Positions 1 through 12,124 of a stretch of 64,000 bases of DNA are shown piece by piece (position 1 is the stretch's first letter; each line of letters opens with the position of its first letter). The stretch spans positions 62,001 to 126,000 of the forward strand of contig JALIZF010001868.1 of assembly GCA_029948255.1 (NCBI GenBank). The letters run 5' to 3'. The stretch is from Telmatactis stephensoni. Lineage: Eukaryota; Cnidaria; Anthozoa; Actiniaria; Isophelliidae. Under the pieces are notes generated by a model. The model was not told where the DNA came from. It saw nothing but the letters and a program-made list of their open reading frames with translations, and did no database searches. Made by a program: the position numbers and the translations under genes.

Positions 1-2
1 GA

Positions 3-3000
3 GAATTTGATCTTGCTGTTGATGACTTGGCATTAGCATGGAAAGCCAGAATACATGATATAAGTACCTTAAATGAAGTAGCAAGAGTCATTATTGAACA
101 AGTATGTCCTCAGTTAATCCTCCCTTACACCTTCAAGTAAATGAAGGGTTCCATGTGAAAATGGCCTAAGTGGCTTTTTGATGTTATTTTTTCAATGGTA
201 TAAAAATGGCATAATAAACATTCCTATGGTGGAAAAATTAATCTCAGGATATCCATCAAAAAGTCACTTAGGTCATTTTCACAGGGAACCCTTCAAATAT
301 GGTATTAATCTTTTCCTTCCTTCCTTCCTTCCTTCCTTCCTTCCTTCCTTCCTTCCTTCCTTCCTTCCTTCCTTCCTTCCTTCCTTCCTCCCTCTATCCC
401 TCTCTTTCTTTTTTTTATACTTTCTCTCTTTTCCCAATTTTCCTTCTGTCTCTTTTTTTTGTCCCAGATTTTGTATTATTTTTATACAATGTATCTGCAG
501 TTCTCACACTGTTTTTTTCTCTACTGTAGTCTATCTTGCAAAAAAACTTTACTTATACTGGGGCCAGGCTGTGTGACCTTATTGCAAGAAGAAAAGAGTT
601 AAATGATGTTCAAGATGTGTCTAAAAGCTTTAGAACAATATTTTTAACAAGGTACTAAACATAAAATCTTATGCAACTTATAAAAAACATACAAGTTTTG
701 TATGGTCAAACGTTCATTAATGACCATATCTTTACAAAGGTCTCTTCCCCACGATAAGCATATTATGCCCCGGCCATTGATCCATGTATCTTTTGTTGAA
801 ACATACAGCCACCTTTCCATAGTGGCAAAACCCAGCAAATTGGACCCCAAAAGAACCCCTCTCCATGATAGCCACATTATCCTGTCCCCAGAGTAGCCAT
901 TGTGGAAATGTTCAAAAATGTCAGAAAAAGGTTGGAAAAAAGTTTCTAACAACTTTTATCTTACCAAAAAAACACAGGTGCTCAGATGAGCATGTGCGCC
1001 GGGAAGAGTTGATAAAAAATCCTGCCACCATATCAAGAGTGCATGGATTTGCAATGTTCCTTGCTGAGCTATATTCTACCTTCAGAGTAAGTCGTCATTT
1101 CTCCTCCCTCCCTGGAACTTCTTTAAATTTGCTCATTGTCAGCCTTGATCGATTGTGTGTCATATAACAAAGTATCGCGATTCTTCTATCATTTTGATCT
1201 ATAGAGAGAGAGCATTATTGTAATATTTTCCGATAATGCATGTTGTCTCCAAATCAGTGCTTGTGATTGGCCAAACATTGAGGACTGCATCGAAGTGGCT
1301 TTCTTCAAAATCACAAGATAAATCACAAGATGACCGAAATTAATGATATATTTTGATAAAAAATAGCCACTAAGTTGAATTACAGAGCTCTACACACGAC
1401 TACTGCAAAAAGGAAACTTGAACTGGAATCTGTTGGTCTAAACTACCAGTAGAAAAAATAACTGCACTGACAATAATCATGAAAAGAAGTGAAAAGAAAT
1501 CATCCTAAGTAAAAAAATCATGTTTGATAAGTATAATCAGTAATTTCATTTTTGTTTTTGGCTTCAATGACTTTAAAGTCACAGCAAAAGTGAATTTTCA
1601 GCAAATCAAACAAATAATGTCCTTTATGAAGACAAAAACAGTATTGTTTAAAAAAAAGAAACACAATTAAATTAAATCTTTTTAAATAAGATAAACAGGG
1701 AATACACAAGTGGGGACTACCTTTTTAATACCTTTCAATAACTTTTCAGCATCATTCCTTCAGGTTGAAGCTATATTTTGACACACTTGATACTAATCTC
1801 GCGATCTGATTGGTTGATTAGAGTGTGTCAATAAGAGGACAGACACACTGCTGACGCGTTTCAGCGCGCGCGCTCATTCTGTTGCCCCGTTTGAAAAGGA
1901 TTTTTAACTTTTATCTCAAATAATTGTTGTAAAAAACGAATTGAAGATGGTTTTGAGTTGTCTGTCCTCTTATTGACACACTCTTGACATCATAAAATGT
2001 TCAAAACTTTGCAGTGAAACCACTCGCTGCGCTCGTGATTCTACTTGAGTTTTGAGCATTTTATGACGTCAAGAGTGTGTCAATAAGAGGACAGACAACT
2101 CAAAACCATCTTCAATTTGTTAACTTTCACATGTCAGTCAGCTCGATCACTTTTCACCAGTTTTGAAAAATCTTCAAAAAGAAATCTTCAAAAGCATCAA
2201 ATGACCCATACTTCTTTCATTTTGTGAGCTTTTGGACTTGTTTCTATAATTAAATCACCTCTTTTATGCATGAGAAAGCTTCCCGGGTCTGGCCACCATT
2301 TCCTTTTTGGCTTTCTTCTTGCAAAGAAAGAAGTTGCCATAGAAACTGTAATTCCTACAACTTTGCAGGTAAAGAGAATCTTGCGTTCAATCAATCAAAA
2401 ATGATAACTTTTCTCTTTTTCCTTTGCAAAAAATAGTTAGAATCGCAATACAAAGCTAAACACGATTTCGAGACGGCATTATCAGTTTGTAATGACGGCT
2501 AGTTGGGAGAATACAGTATATTCAGGTATTGGCTCTGTCGCTGCACGAGTCCGCCAATACTGAATATATTTTCTCCCAACTAGCTGTCATAAACCGATAA
2601 TGCCATCTCAAAATCACATTTAGTTTATATAGACTCCATTTTTACATGCATCTGTACTCTAATAGATGCACAGATTACATCAAAATGTGGCGAGAACAAA
2701 AACGTACGTCATGAAACGAAGTCATGTGGCGTGACTGTTGCTCCACCACATTTTAATGTCTTCTGTGAATCTATTAGAGTACAGACCCACAGAAAAATGG
2801 AATCTATTTTTTTTAATATAATATCCATCAAAACATTTCAACCAATCAGAGAGTGCATAAGATTCACTAATGTTGTCTAGGTGTGTGTGTACTGTAATCA
2901 CACATGGTTCTCAACCAATCAGATCAAGCGTACCAATACCAATACCAATACCAATTATTATTAAATATATAAACATGTATAATACAAATATTAAGAACAT

Positions 3001-3913
3001 TGTTCTTTTTAGTTTTGGTAACAGCCAATGCAATTAAAATTTTGAAGAAATGCACACAAATAAAGCAGGGAGGTGTGAAAGAACAAAGCAAATACTTTAA
3101 ATATGCACAGGTTTTTGCTCTGAAAAATGTTTAATATCTTATGGGAAATCGAAGCCAACATTGAGCTACACATAACCATGAACTGGTCTATTACCTTTGT
3201 GGAAGGGTATGGAAAGAAAAAAGAAAAGAAAGAAAAATAAATAAGTAGGGCCCAACTGAAAAAGGGGGGGACTGGCTCCCTCAGGCCTTTGAGTATACAT
3301 AGTTACATACAATGTACTACAGGATGATTTTGTTACTGTCAGCTTTCTTGAACTCATGTTGATTGATTACATTTATTTACTACTTGTTCATCGTGTACAT
3401 TGCAGTTGGAAAGTGATAACACCCCATTGAAGATATTGGCAAAAAAGCTGCTGGAGATGCTGATGACTCTGATAAAACATGGAAGTGATGATTCTCTCTT
3501 ATATGCTGGCCGCATTCTTAAGGTAAATTGTTAGATTATCCACAACAGAGTAGTTTTTGTATCAATAACTGTGAAAATGCCATGATCACTGCATGGCACC
3601 TTCAGGCAGCAGCGGCAGATCCAGACCTTTTGAAAGGGGAGGACATCTTTTACAAAACATGTTGGTGGGAGCATTAACTTCCTCAAACCCCCTTCAAAAG
3701 TAACCTCGCAGGGCTTTAGCAAGCCATTGAATTCTGAGGGGCTAAAACAACCTATATCATGCTTATCCTTTTGCTCGAGTATAGCGAGCGCAAAATTTGA
3801 GCTAAGGTGCATCAATTCAATTAACAATTACAATAAAACCAACAAAAACAAACATTTAGAAAGCAAAGCTTTGGGAAACTAAGTACATGACTTGTCCTAC
3901 ACGTTTAGACAGA

Positions 3914-3954
<41 letters not shown>

Positions 3955-6911
3955 ATAAGAGAGAGAAAGAAAGACAAAAATGAGTATGGCCCAACTGAAA
4001 AGGTGGGCACTGGCCCCCCAGGTCCCTGCCCCTTGGATCCGCTGCTGGGCAGGACTTTCAAATGTTTTCATAGACATCAGAGTACATGGTTACAACACAA
4101 CATGAATTTTGAATGTTTTTACATGTGTATATCATGGCACTGCAGTCTCAGCATAGTGCATGCAATTTAAAACACATAGGTATGAGAACTGGGTGATACA
4201 TTTTTATCTGCAACAATAATTTGATGTTACCAACTTGGGTTATTTATTGTTATTCATTGGTTGATGACAAAGATACCATTAAGACATCAGATGTCTGGAA
4301 TTGTGTATGTTGTATAAATTTCCAAATCAATAAATATTAAAATAAAATATTTGTTATTATTTTTTTAGTTGACAGGGTCTTTACTAGATGATTCTCAGTT
4401 TAATAATAATGAAATAAGCACTAAAGTGGATGATATTTTTAAAGAAATACAAGCACTTCTTGTTCCATCATCCCATCTTGGAAGGTGAGAAGATGCGATG
4501 ATTTTTGCTGTAATGTTCCTAAGCTGTTATCTGAATCAATATTATTTGTATTGAACATTCAAAATTGCATTGTATTTTAATTTATTTTCTCTTCAGTTCT
4601 ATCAAAGTGTTTTTGGAATCTGTTTTAAGTCTACGGAAATCCAACTGGGGTCGTGAAAACGCGGTTGTTACCAACTCAACCCTATCAGCTGAAGCACCAC
4701 CTTTTCAGTTCAACATGGTGACCAACCAGCCACCCTTTGCGGATGATCCTGTAAGTCTTTTGACATAATTGATTCTTTCTGATCAAATACTAAATTCTCC
4801 TTTGAGAATAAAAGATTTTTGAGGAGAATGTATACTTTGATCAAAGAGCTTTTTCTGTTATTTTTACACTGATGCCTTCAATATCATATACCCTAAGGGT
4901 GTATATTTATACTGGTAGGGTTTTTAAAAAGATAGCTCCAAGGGATAATTATCATCCTCATATTTTAGAGAATAGTTATTTGATTTGAATTACCCTCAAT
5001 GTTCTTTTGATTAAACACTCCAATTTATCTCCAAGATGACCACTACAGTGGAAAAAAATATATATATATGATATATATGATATACATGAGGAATGACCTA
5101 CATAGTGCTAAGTTGATGTAATATATTCATTTAAGTATCATGAATAACAGATAAAACAATAGACAGAATGACAACAGAGTACAATAGATTTTATGAATAA
5201 TTATACATGTAGGGGTAGGTGCCATGCAACAAAAAGGTTGGCATGTAAATGTGGCTTTAGATTGTGATGTCATTCATGATGATAGTGGTGGTCATTGTCA
5301 TTGTTGTCGTCATTGCATTGGTAATGGTGGTGGTGAAAGTGGCAGTGGACTGGTGCATGGTGACAGTGGCAGCAGTGGTGGTGAAAGTGGCAGTGGTGGT
5401 GGTGATAGTGGTAGCAGTGTTGGTGATAGAGTTGGTAGTGGTGGTAGTGATAATAAGAAATTGTATGTATATGAGTGTCTAATTAATACTGGCTCTGTAT
5501 TACTCACTAGGATCTATACTATCAAGAGGATCAATATTCTTATGATGTGGATGACATAACACCAGTATCAAACCCTGGTAGGTGGTTATTTAGAGGAAGA
5601 GTCATTATTGATTACTGTATTATTTTACTCATTTATATGCCACCCCCAATTAAAAATCCCAAAAATTTAACAAGCACCTCAGTACTTCAACAAGTACATG
5701 TAAATATGATATTAATTGAATAATCATTGATTGGCTGTCTGTCTGACCGACCCACCGACCAACCCACGACCGACCCACCCACCCACCCAGTGACTAAGTA
5801 ATAATGACTGATTGACATCTGCCCTGACTCTCTGGCTGCTGACTGATATTGCCTGACTGACCAACCAACTAACTAAATTAATTGTGTACTAATTGATTTC
5901 CCTAGATCAATGGAATGATTATTGTGAAGATCAAAGCCCAGATGAAAATAACTTCTATCAAAATGAGTAAGTTTACTTACCAAAGTTTATTTCATATCTA
6001 TTGAGTGCTGTTAGGTCTGTGCATAATCCAAATTCCTTGTTGGGAAGATTTATTTCCTTTGTTGGAAATATTTAAGTGGAAAGATCAGGGTATCCATTTC
6101 CTAGCTAAATAGGAACCTAACTGTTTTGAATGGACATTTTACTGATTTGGGCGCCATCATTATTAATGTATTTTAAGCAATATTATGGGATGCCCAGGTA
6201 GCAAACTGATTTCAGTCCTGCAAGTTATATCATACCCTGGGTGCCAGAGGTTTGAGAAGTTTCACGATTTAGAGTAATTTCGTAGGACATTTTGTGTGCA
6301 TTTTAGTTTGTTTAAAAGATGACAAGCCCCTCTGGTATCTAGGGTAGTTATATCAGGAAATGCCCCTCAGAAAATCATACGAGTTTCCAGTAGCTCAGTG
6401 GTAGAGCATCCATCTGGTTAATCGGAAGGTCGTGGGTTCGGTTCCCACCTGCTCAGGTTTTTCTGTAGTGTTGATGTTGTGTTGTAACGTGGAATTATCA
6501 CTTATTCATTCAAGTTATATGTATCTTTACCAATTCTAAGGAAATGCCCAGTTATAAAAATCTGTCATTTTCATACGAGCCTCCTACTTCCATCAATGGA
6601 AGTTTTTTCTAACCATATTTTAATTTCAAAATAATTTTTCATCACAAAAGAAATGATTTTATTTGAAAATTACCTCCAAACTTGCAGCTAATCGAGTACA
6701 TTTTGACCCCTGGGCAGCCCATAATATTGTGTAAAACTAATTTATCAATAAAAAGGTCTATTCTAACATCCAGTCGGGCTTACAATTTGCTGTTTTGATT
6801 ATTTGCAGTGATTTCAATGGTGAAGATGACGATTTTGCATTTACAGAAGAAATGCAACGTGACTTTGACAAGTTCATGTCCGAGCAACACCCAACACCTC
6901 CAACAGGCTAA
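3..6911 (+). CDS. PAIP1: PAIP1-like poly(A)-binding-protein-interacting protein, 3' part (nine exons)
   Basis: Translation factor: in animals PAIP1 contacts PABP, eIF4A and eIF3 in the cytoplasm and promotes initiation. Exons read: 3-101, 530-651, 978-1086, 3406-3522, 4369-4484, 4597-4750, 5511-5577, 5906-5966 and 6809-6911, all with GT-AG borders and compatible phases, giving the last 315 residues. The first four exons encode most of a MIF4G-type helical domain: an FDLAVDDLA helix, then NFTYTGARLCDLIARR, HGFAMFLAELYSTF and LTGSLLDD. LRKSNWGR matches the conserved LRSSNWGR end of the vertebrate domain. The tail is acidic (DDFNGEDDDFAF, then EEMQRDFDKFM), in the place of the C-terminal PABP-binding region. 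The N terminus lies outside the window. Exon 2 was found by matching NFTYTGARLC in the right phase. The long intron 3 is full of foldback elements. Identification is by remembered family similarity; I am fairly sure. Confidence 0.9.
313..389. repeat. (TTCC)n microsatellite in PAIP1 intron 1
   Basis: About 19 tandem copies of TTCC, followed by a pyrimidine-rich tail. The open frames across it (FLPSFLPS) are repeat artefacts. A second, longer array of the same unit lies at 55017-55140. Confidence 0.97.
1820..2122. mobile_element. Foldback element A in PAIP1 intron 3
   Basis: Arms at about 1935-1996 and 2060-2122 are inverted copies (GTCCTCTTATTGACACACTC and its complement) around a loop of about 60 bases. 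A third partial copy of the arm lies at 1820-1845 in the orientation of the right arm, so a larger or duplicated element is broken here. The right arm has a TGACGTCA palindrome at 2064-2071. No coding capacity. Confidence 0.8.
2455..2625. mobile_element. Foldback element B in PAIP1 intron 3
   Basis: Arms of about 70 bases (2455-2532 and 2552-2625) are imperfect inverted copies. The shared core is GCTAGTTGGGAGAA on the left and its complement on the right. The loop is only about 20 bases, so a single strand could fold into a long hairpin. Non-coding. Confidence 0.8.
2625..2811. mobile_element. Foldback element C in PAIP1 intron 3
   Basis: Arms at 2625-2691 and 2742-2811 are inverted copies (TGTACTCTAATAGAT / ATCTATTAGAGTACA; CATCAAAATGTGG / CCACATTTTAATG). 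It abuts element B, so three unrelated hairpin elements sit within about 900 bases. Confidence 0.8.
3915..4150. repeat. (GA)n tract and a dispersed repeat copy, PAIP1 intron 4
   Basis: A (GA)n tract at 3915-3971 is followed by a block beginning GGCCCAACTGAAAAGGTGGG at about 3988. A second copy of this block (GGGCCCAACTGAAAAAGG) follows a GAAA-rich tract near 3248 in intron 3. Both look like the same non-coding dispersed repeat attached to a purine-rich tail. Confidence 0.65.
5277..5452. repeat. GGT/GAT-rich imperfect minisatellite, PAIP1 intron 6
   Basis: Irregular runs of GGTGGTGATAGTGGCAGT-type triplets. Open frames on both strands through it are low-complexity Gly/Ser/Asp, Val-only or Leu/Pro translations and are not genes. 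It lies wholly inside the intron between 4750 and 5511. Confidence 0.85.
6384..6457 (+). pseudogene. tRNA-like element (possible SINE head) in PAIP1 intron 8
   Basis: It carries an A-box-like TAGCTCAGTGGTAGAGC and a B-box-like GGTTCGGTTCC at tRNA spacing, and the D arm and T arm can pair. The anticodon stem is degenerate and the acceptor ends do not pair, so this is not a working tRNA gene. It is better read as a tRNA-derived SINE head or tRNA pseudogene. Confidence 0.6.
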
Positions 6912-7169
6912 ACCATGTGGGACACTCCATTCACTTTGCATATCCCTACGGCGCAAACTCACGTTAAGAAAATGTTTTTACAAAAATCTATTATAGTGTA
7001 CTTGTCTGAGGTGGAGCCAATCACAATGAACCTCATTGTCTGATGTAAATAGGAAATATTAGACAAGCATCAAGGCTCAAGCGTTGTCATAGAAACCATT
7101 GTATGCCTATTGCTATGGTAACGATGTTACTGCACTAATATTGTTACCATTGCAGTATATGCCTCATGC

Positions 7170-7175
7170 AATAAA
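7170..7175 (+). terminator. Likely polyadenylation signal of the PAIP1-like gene
   Basis: AATAAA lies about 260 bases after the PAIP1 stop codon, in AT-rich sequence, and is the first such hexamer I noticed downstream. The 3' UTR before it contains a short inverted pair around 7085-7155 (CATAGAAACCATTG and GGTAACGATG type words). Confidence 0.6.
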
Positions 7176-7679
7176 ATAATATAATACGTTGAATGTTGCA
7201 AAGAAGTGGTTGGTTTGTACAGTAAAAACCCTTATAAAAGAACCCCCGTTTTTTCAGGTCAGGCTGAAATGGTTCTTATAAATTGGTTGTCTAGTGAGAA
7301 ATCAGCCTCAACAGATTCTTAATAGGTTCTTATTTGTAGGGGAAAATAAATATTTCTAATTTCATTAAAACTTGCTATAAGCAGTAAACTTGCGCACTAA
7401 TTGGGGGACACCATACTCGCACACTCACTACCTCTACGTTAAATATTTTTCATACATTGCTCAACTCACATGATGATTTTTTCTGGGGGGGAGGACTGGA
7501 GAACCTTTGTGTGTATTTACTCAGATGTAAAGGGGGCGTTAAAATATGGGTGAGAACAAGTCATGACCCTCGACTTCGTCTTGTATGTGCGCTATTGGAG
7601 TACAGACGCAAGGAAAAATTGAATGATACACGGACGTTACATGATTGCATTTTGAAAAAATTGAACATTCGTCTTGTAT

Positions 7680-7747
7680 TCGTCAATAGAGAACACGTGA
7701 GATTCACGGACGTCGTCAATAGAGAACACGTGAGATTCACGGACGTC
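7680..7747. repeat. 33-bp direct duplication
   Basis: CGTCAATAGAGAACACGTGA followed by GATTCACGGACGT occurs twice head to tail, with no difference I can see, so the duplication is recent. It falls in the non-coding region after PAIP1. Nearby, CAACCAATCATAGCGCGCG (about 7810) is a typical repeat end of this genome. Confidence 0.9.
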
Positions 7748-8234
7748 ATCTATGCCGCAACGTGTGATACTGAAAAGTACACATTATGTAATGTAATCAC
7801 GCGCGCTTCTCAACCAATCATAGCGCGCGTAATATACAATTATTACATAGTTCCTGTTAGTCTCGACTCGATCGATCTTAATTTCTGGAACAAAACGCGT
7901 TCCAAAAAGGAGACTTCATTCACAAAGTATCATCCTAACCAAACTAAAAAGTCAATGAATTGCAGCACTCTCCCAGACCCCTTTCTCAACCCCGTCCAGT
8001 AACCTCTCGTCCGATAACCCTTTTCAAAAATAGCTGTATCGTATGTGAGGTACACTAGCAAATGTTTCATTATCTACAACAAACAGATTCAGCCTTAGGC
8101 CAAGCTATCTACAATTACAAATACTGTATCCTTTTTCTGATAATAAGCTACTCCCAGCTGGACTAAATATAGAGCAGATGTCGCGAAAGTATTTGTGGAA
8201 AATACAAAATAATTTCTATATAGTGATATGTACC

Positions 8235-8600
8235 TATACTGTAACTGTACGATACGATTTTCCTATATGAGTGTGGAAAACCTGGACGGTATACAGAACG
8301 ATTTTCGTATAAGTAGAATCTAACGGGACAGTACTATTTTCGTAGAGGTAAAACGGTACGATATGCTTTCCGTATAGTGGAATTAAACGATATGATATGA
8401 TCTCTATATAGGAGGAAAACGGCCATTAAATGATAATGTTGGTGTAAGTGGAAAACGGTATGGTACGATTTCCCTGCGGAGGAAAACGGTACAGTATCAT
8501 TTCCGTTTGGATGGAAAACGTTAACGGCAGACTGATATGAGTCAAGTGGAAAGCAGCACAGCATGATTACCGTATGAGTGAAAAACGGTAGGAAAACTGT
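8235..8600. repeat. Degenerate minisatellite with GGAAAACGGTACGAT units
   Basis: About ten diverged units of roughly 35-40 bases, each with a GTGGAAAACGGTA-like head and a GATTTTCCGTAT-like tail. Units differ from each other at many positions, so the array is old. No coding signal. Confidence 0.65.
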
Positions 8601-8689
8601 CCCTCTCGAATCCCTAACGACAAAAAATGGAACTATACGAATAAGTAATAAACTCAATTCATTGTCAAGACTAATACGATTACATGGTT

Positions 8690-9180
8690 CGTTCGTTCAT
8701 TTGTCCGTCTATGCATGTCCGTCCGATCCTTCCGTGCAGATAATCAAACGAACGAATTAATTAATCCAAATAATTCTCTTTTACTTTATGGCCGGCCCTG
8801 GAGCCGGTTGTACGAAGCCTGGATAATAAGTTATCCATATGATAACTAGCTATAGATAGCGGAACTCAAAGCCCACGGAAAATCCATTTCTTGTCCTTAG
8901 AGACGGGCCATTTGACTTTTGAAGGGCGGGTCCGAGAAATAGTAATTTTTAGTTTCTATTTTCCGTGTCCGTCAGATCCGTTCGTGCAGATAATCAATCG
9001 AACAATCGAACTAACCCAAATAATTATTTCTTAAATAAGAGTGTCGCGTTTCAAACGTACGAAGTAACACCAGGGGTGTAGCGTGGATTTTTCAGAGTGT
9101 ACGCGCACGAGCCACTAGATAGTGAACCCAAAGTCCTCGAAAAGTCCATTTCTTTTCCTTAGAGACGGACTATTTGATTT
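8690..9180. repeat. Dispersed repeat module, two copies here and a third at about 10470-10600
   Basis: The phrase CGTGCAGATAATCAA, preceded by CCGTCCGATCC or CCGTCAGATCC and followed by AATTAA/CCAAATAA words and GAGTGTCGCGTTTCA, recurs near 8735, 8975 and 10515. A second phrase (CCATTTCTTGTCCTTAGAGA) is repeated near 8885 and 9150. No open frame; it looks like decayed transposon ends. Confidence 0.6.
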
Positions 9181-9350
9181 TTGTGGCTACTGCCTCCAAG
9201 AGGCGAAGCCAATATGTTATCAGGAAGGAAGAATATCCGTGAGTAACACCACAGGAAGCCCAACAATAAACTTCAATTCGGAACCAATTTGAACGAGTAG
9301 ATAATGATCGAAAAAGATAAACAAAGGACGATTTTCATAACCAATCAGCT

Positions 9351-9721
9351 AGAGTGATCGCACTCAACCCGTGAAAAGGTACAAATCTAAATTGTACGAA
9401 ATGGTAAAAATCTTTTGTTTTCCATTGTTTAATAGTGCTATTTTGCATTATTTAGCAAGTACAATTTCACGGGTTAGAGTGCATGCACTTAATCTGTGAA
9501 ACAAACACTACTAATTAGCACTATTTTGTACTATTTATGTTTCACGGATTAAGTGCGTGTACTCTAGAGTGATCGCACTTAATCCGTGAAATTGTACTAG
9601 CTAAATAATGCAAAATAGCATTATTAAACAATGGAAAACAAAGGATTTTATAATTTTAGTTCAAAGTAGATTTTGTACTTTTTCATGGGTCAAGTGCGAT
9701 CACTCTAAGTGCGATCACTCT
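9351..9721. mobile_element. Cluster of abutting MITEs with GAGTG...ACTTAATCCGTGAAA ends
   Basis: Three elements are joined end to end: 9351-9475, 9472-9566 and 9565-9721. Each begins with a variant of AGAGTGATCGCACTTAATCC plus GTGAAA and closes with the inverted copy (TTTCACGGATTAAGTGC...ACTCT). Interiors are AT-rich without a gene. The last element has an extra copy of its terminal 15 bases (9708-9721). Confidence 0.8.
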
Positions 9722-9851
9722 ATTATGAAATAAAAGAATTTTGATTCAGTGTTTAAATGAACAGAAACGAAAACATTTTGATAGCGAACTGCCTCCTGAA
9801 ACTAGGCCGTCGAGTCCGCCAAGAAAACAGCAACAAAAAGTGTATTCGATC

Positions 9852-10285
9852 TAGCATGCACTTAATCCGTGAAAAAACACACACTACTAATTACTACTAA
9901 ATAGTGTTGATTAGACAATAGGAAACAAAGGAATTACCATGATTTAGCACTATTTTGTACTATTTATGTTTCACGGTTCCTGATAGTGTCTACTAATGTC
10001 TGTTAGACTAATATCTATTTCACGGATTAAGTGCCATCACTCTATGAAAACCACTCTATTATCGATCTATTGAGCACTTACATGTTAGAGTGCACACACT
10101 TAATCCGTGAAGCATAAATAGTACAAAATAGTGCTAAATCATGGTAATTCCTTTGTTTCCTATTGTCAGGAGCCCATTAATGGGCTCCTGACACTATTCC
10201 ATTATTTTCTTTTGTTTGGATTAGACTAATAGACACTGACTATTAGATTTTGTTTCACGGATTAAGTGCCATCACTCTAAACCCG
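9852..10285. mobile_element. Second cluster of the same MITE family, with internal rearrangement
   Basis: Terminal words GCACTTAATCCGTGAA occur at about 9857 and 10090, and inverted closings (TTTCACGGATTAAGTGCCAT) at about 10018 and 10253. Inner segments contain inverted copies of ACCATGATTTAGCACTATTT and a small palindrome GAGCCCATTAATGGGCTC near 10170. The pattern is nested insertion or template-switch copies of one family. Confidence 0.75.
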
Positions 10286-10942
10286 TGAAATAAATACTAG
10301 CAGGTAATGTGTAATAGTCGAATAAACAATTGAATTAGGGTCTACTAATGTGTATTAGTTTAGTATCTATTTCATATTTTAAAAAGCAATAGCCACCATG
10401 CGCTTCACAAGTGGCTATTCCTCTATGGTGTGGATTCGAAAGATGGTTTTATGTTTGGGAAACGACTTGCAGATACTTTTTAGTTTCTATTTTCCGTGTC
10501 CGTCAAATCCTTTCGTGCAGATAATCAATCAAATGAATTAACCCATGTAAATATATATAATAATCCTTTGTTAGGAGTGTCGCGTTTCATGCATGCAAAC
10601 GTACATTTTGAACGTACATTGGGCCCTGGTGCACGGAGCAACATTAATGTCCTAATAACATGACTTTTGGAGAGCATATTGTTCATTTGTGGCCCGAGTA
10701 GCTTCATTTGCGCCTTAGCGCAGCTCGCTTCGCTCGGAGCCTGAGTCGGGCCAAAAACACATTTACGCCCGCGAACATCATCTCTAAATTAATAAATCAT
10801 GGTTGTCAACGAGGGCTAATCCGACATCATCGTGCCGCATATCTTGTATTAAATCCTATATCTATTGTTTCCTCTTTTTTCTTGTCTCTCATTTATCCAT
10901 CCACCCACGTATCCATCCTACTATTCCTTCACTCATATACAT

Positions 10943-11066
10943 TCCCATCCATCCATCCGTCCATCCGTCCATCCATCCATCCATCCATCCATCCATCCAT
11001 CCATTCGTCCGTCCGTCCGTCCGTCCGTCCGTCCGTCCGTCCGTCCGTCTGTCCATCCATCCATCC
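10943..11066. repeat. (ATCC)n / (GTCC)n compound microsatellite
   Basis: Runs of ATCC units pass into about eleven CGTC/GTCC units and then back to ATCC. Reading frames across it ([16 protein letters not shown]) are repeat artefacts, although one is 155 codons long. Confidence 0.95.
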
Positions 11067-12124
11067 CGTCTTCATTCATTTGTGTCCATTTACTTTTGTA
11101 ATCATTCACTCAATGTGGACATCTGCTCGCTGTGGTCACTCCGTACAGCCTCATCCATCAACTAGTCTTAAGTAGCCCCGTCAAAATATCGCTTTATGTA
11201 CGTCCTTAAGGTTATCAGTGCCTTCCAATTAGAGATCATTTAGTTCTCTTTTCTAGAGTTCTTAACATTCCAGTTGTTGTACGCAAATACGATACATGCC
11301 TTAGTAAAGAATACTAGAGCTAAACACGGCCTTTTGTTATGGTGTCTAGAACACTTTTGGCGGGTTTTAAAGCCCAGTTTGTGCTCACTTCAAGACACGT
11401 AAGACTTTCTGACACTTTCTTAACTTAACGCCGTAATAACAGTTTGTGCTACAAAATAAAATGGAAAAACGAAAATCTTCAATTTATATCATATCCTCAA
11501 ATATTGATAGTAAATACAAAATTTCTGCTAAAATTCTAGGGCTCAATAACCATATAACTAGATGTATGTACAAAGTTTGTCAGAGTGCACTTGTAGGATT
11601 TTATCTGCTATTGATAGCCTGATCCTGAGTCTGGCAGATAGCCCCGTGATTTATTACATGTAATCATATTGATAAAATTATTCCGATAAGAATATATATT
11701 ATATATCAGTCCATGTAACTTAGCAAAAAAGCGGTCCCATCCAGTTTTGTTTCAAAAAAATTGCACTGTGTTTTTATATCTGGAAGAGGCTCTAGTTAAC
11801 AAGTGTAACAAGGAAACGGAGGGTATTCAGTCATACCATTTAACTCAATGTACTAAGACTGATCTAGGATAAGCACCTTTTCGGCTCTCTAATGTGCATG
11901 GCTGCCGCAACAACGGATCGAGCTTACAATGTTGCCAATCCGGTGAACAGCGATATATTTAAGACATTCATGACGTACTGTTGTAGAAATTGAGTTTTAT
12001 CAAATTAAAATTGTCTCTTGCTTGGAAGTCGTCTCTTCAGTGAATTGTCATTTTTACGTCCTCGGGAGACGTTTTTGGAATAACACAAGCAAACGGTTTC
12101 CAAACTGTTGGACGTAATTTCACG
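11067..12124. other. Non-coding stretch, nothing recognised
   Basis: AT-rich sequence without a long open frame, clear inverted repeat or tandem unit. Its right end is the 3' flank of the first CSTEL-tail gene. Confidence 0.5.

Noticed and set aside
178..576. 132-codon frame with FLPSFLPS repeats
   Set aside because: Translation of the (TTCC)n microsatellite; the real coding exon here (530-651) is in another frame.
6384..6457. Functional tRNA gene
   Set aside because: A and B boxes are present, but the anticodon and acceptor stems do not pair properly.
7457..8002. 181-codon + strand frame
   Set aside because: Crosses a 33-bp direct duplication and a CCAATCA..GCGCGC repeat end; no recognisable domain and atypical composition.
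10708..11175. 155-, 120- and 78-codon frames rich in HPSI/RPSV
   Set aside because: Produced by the (ATCC)/(GTCC) microsatellite; no domain or conserved start.
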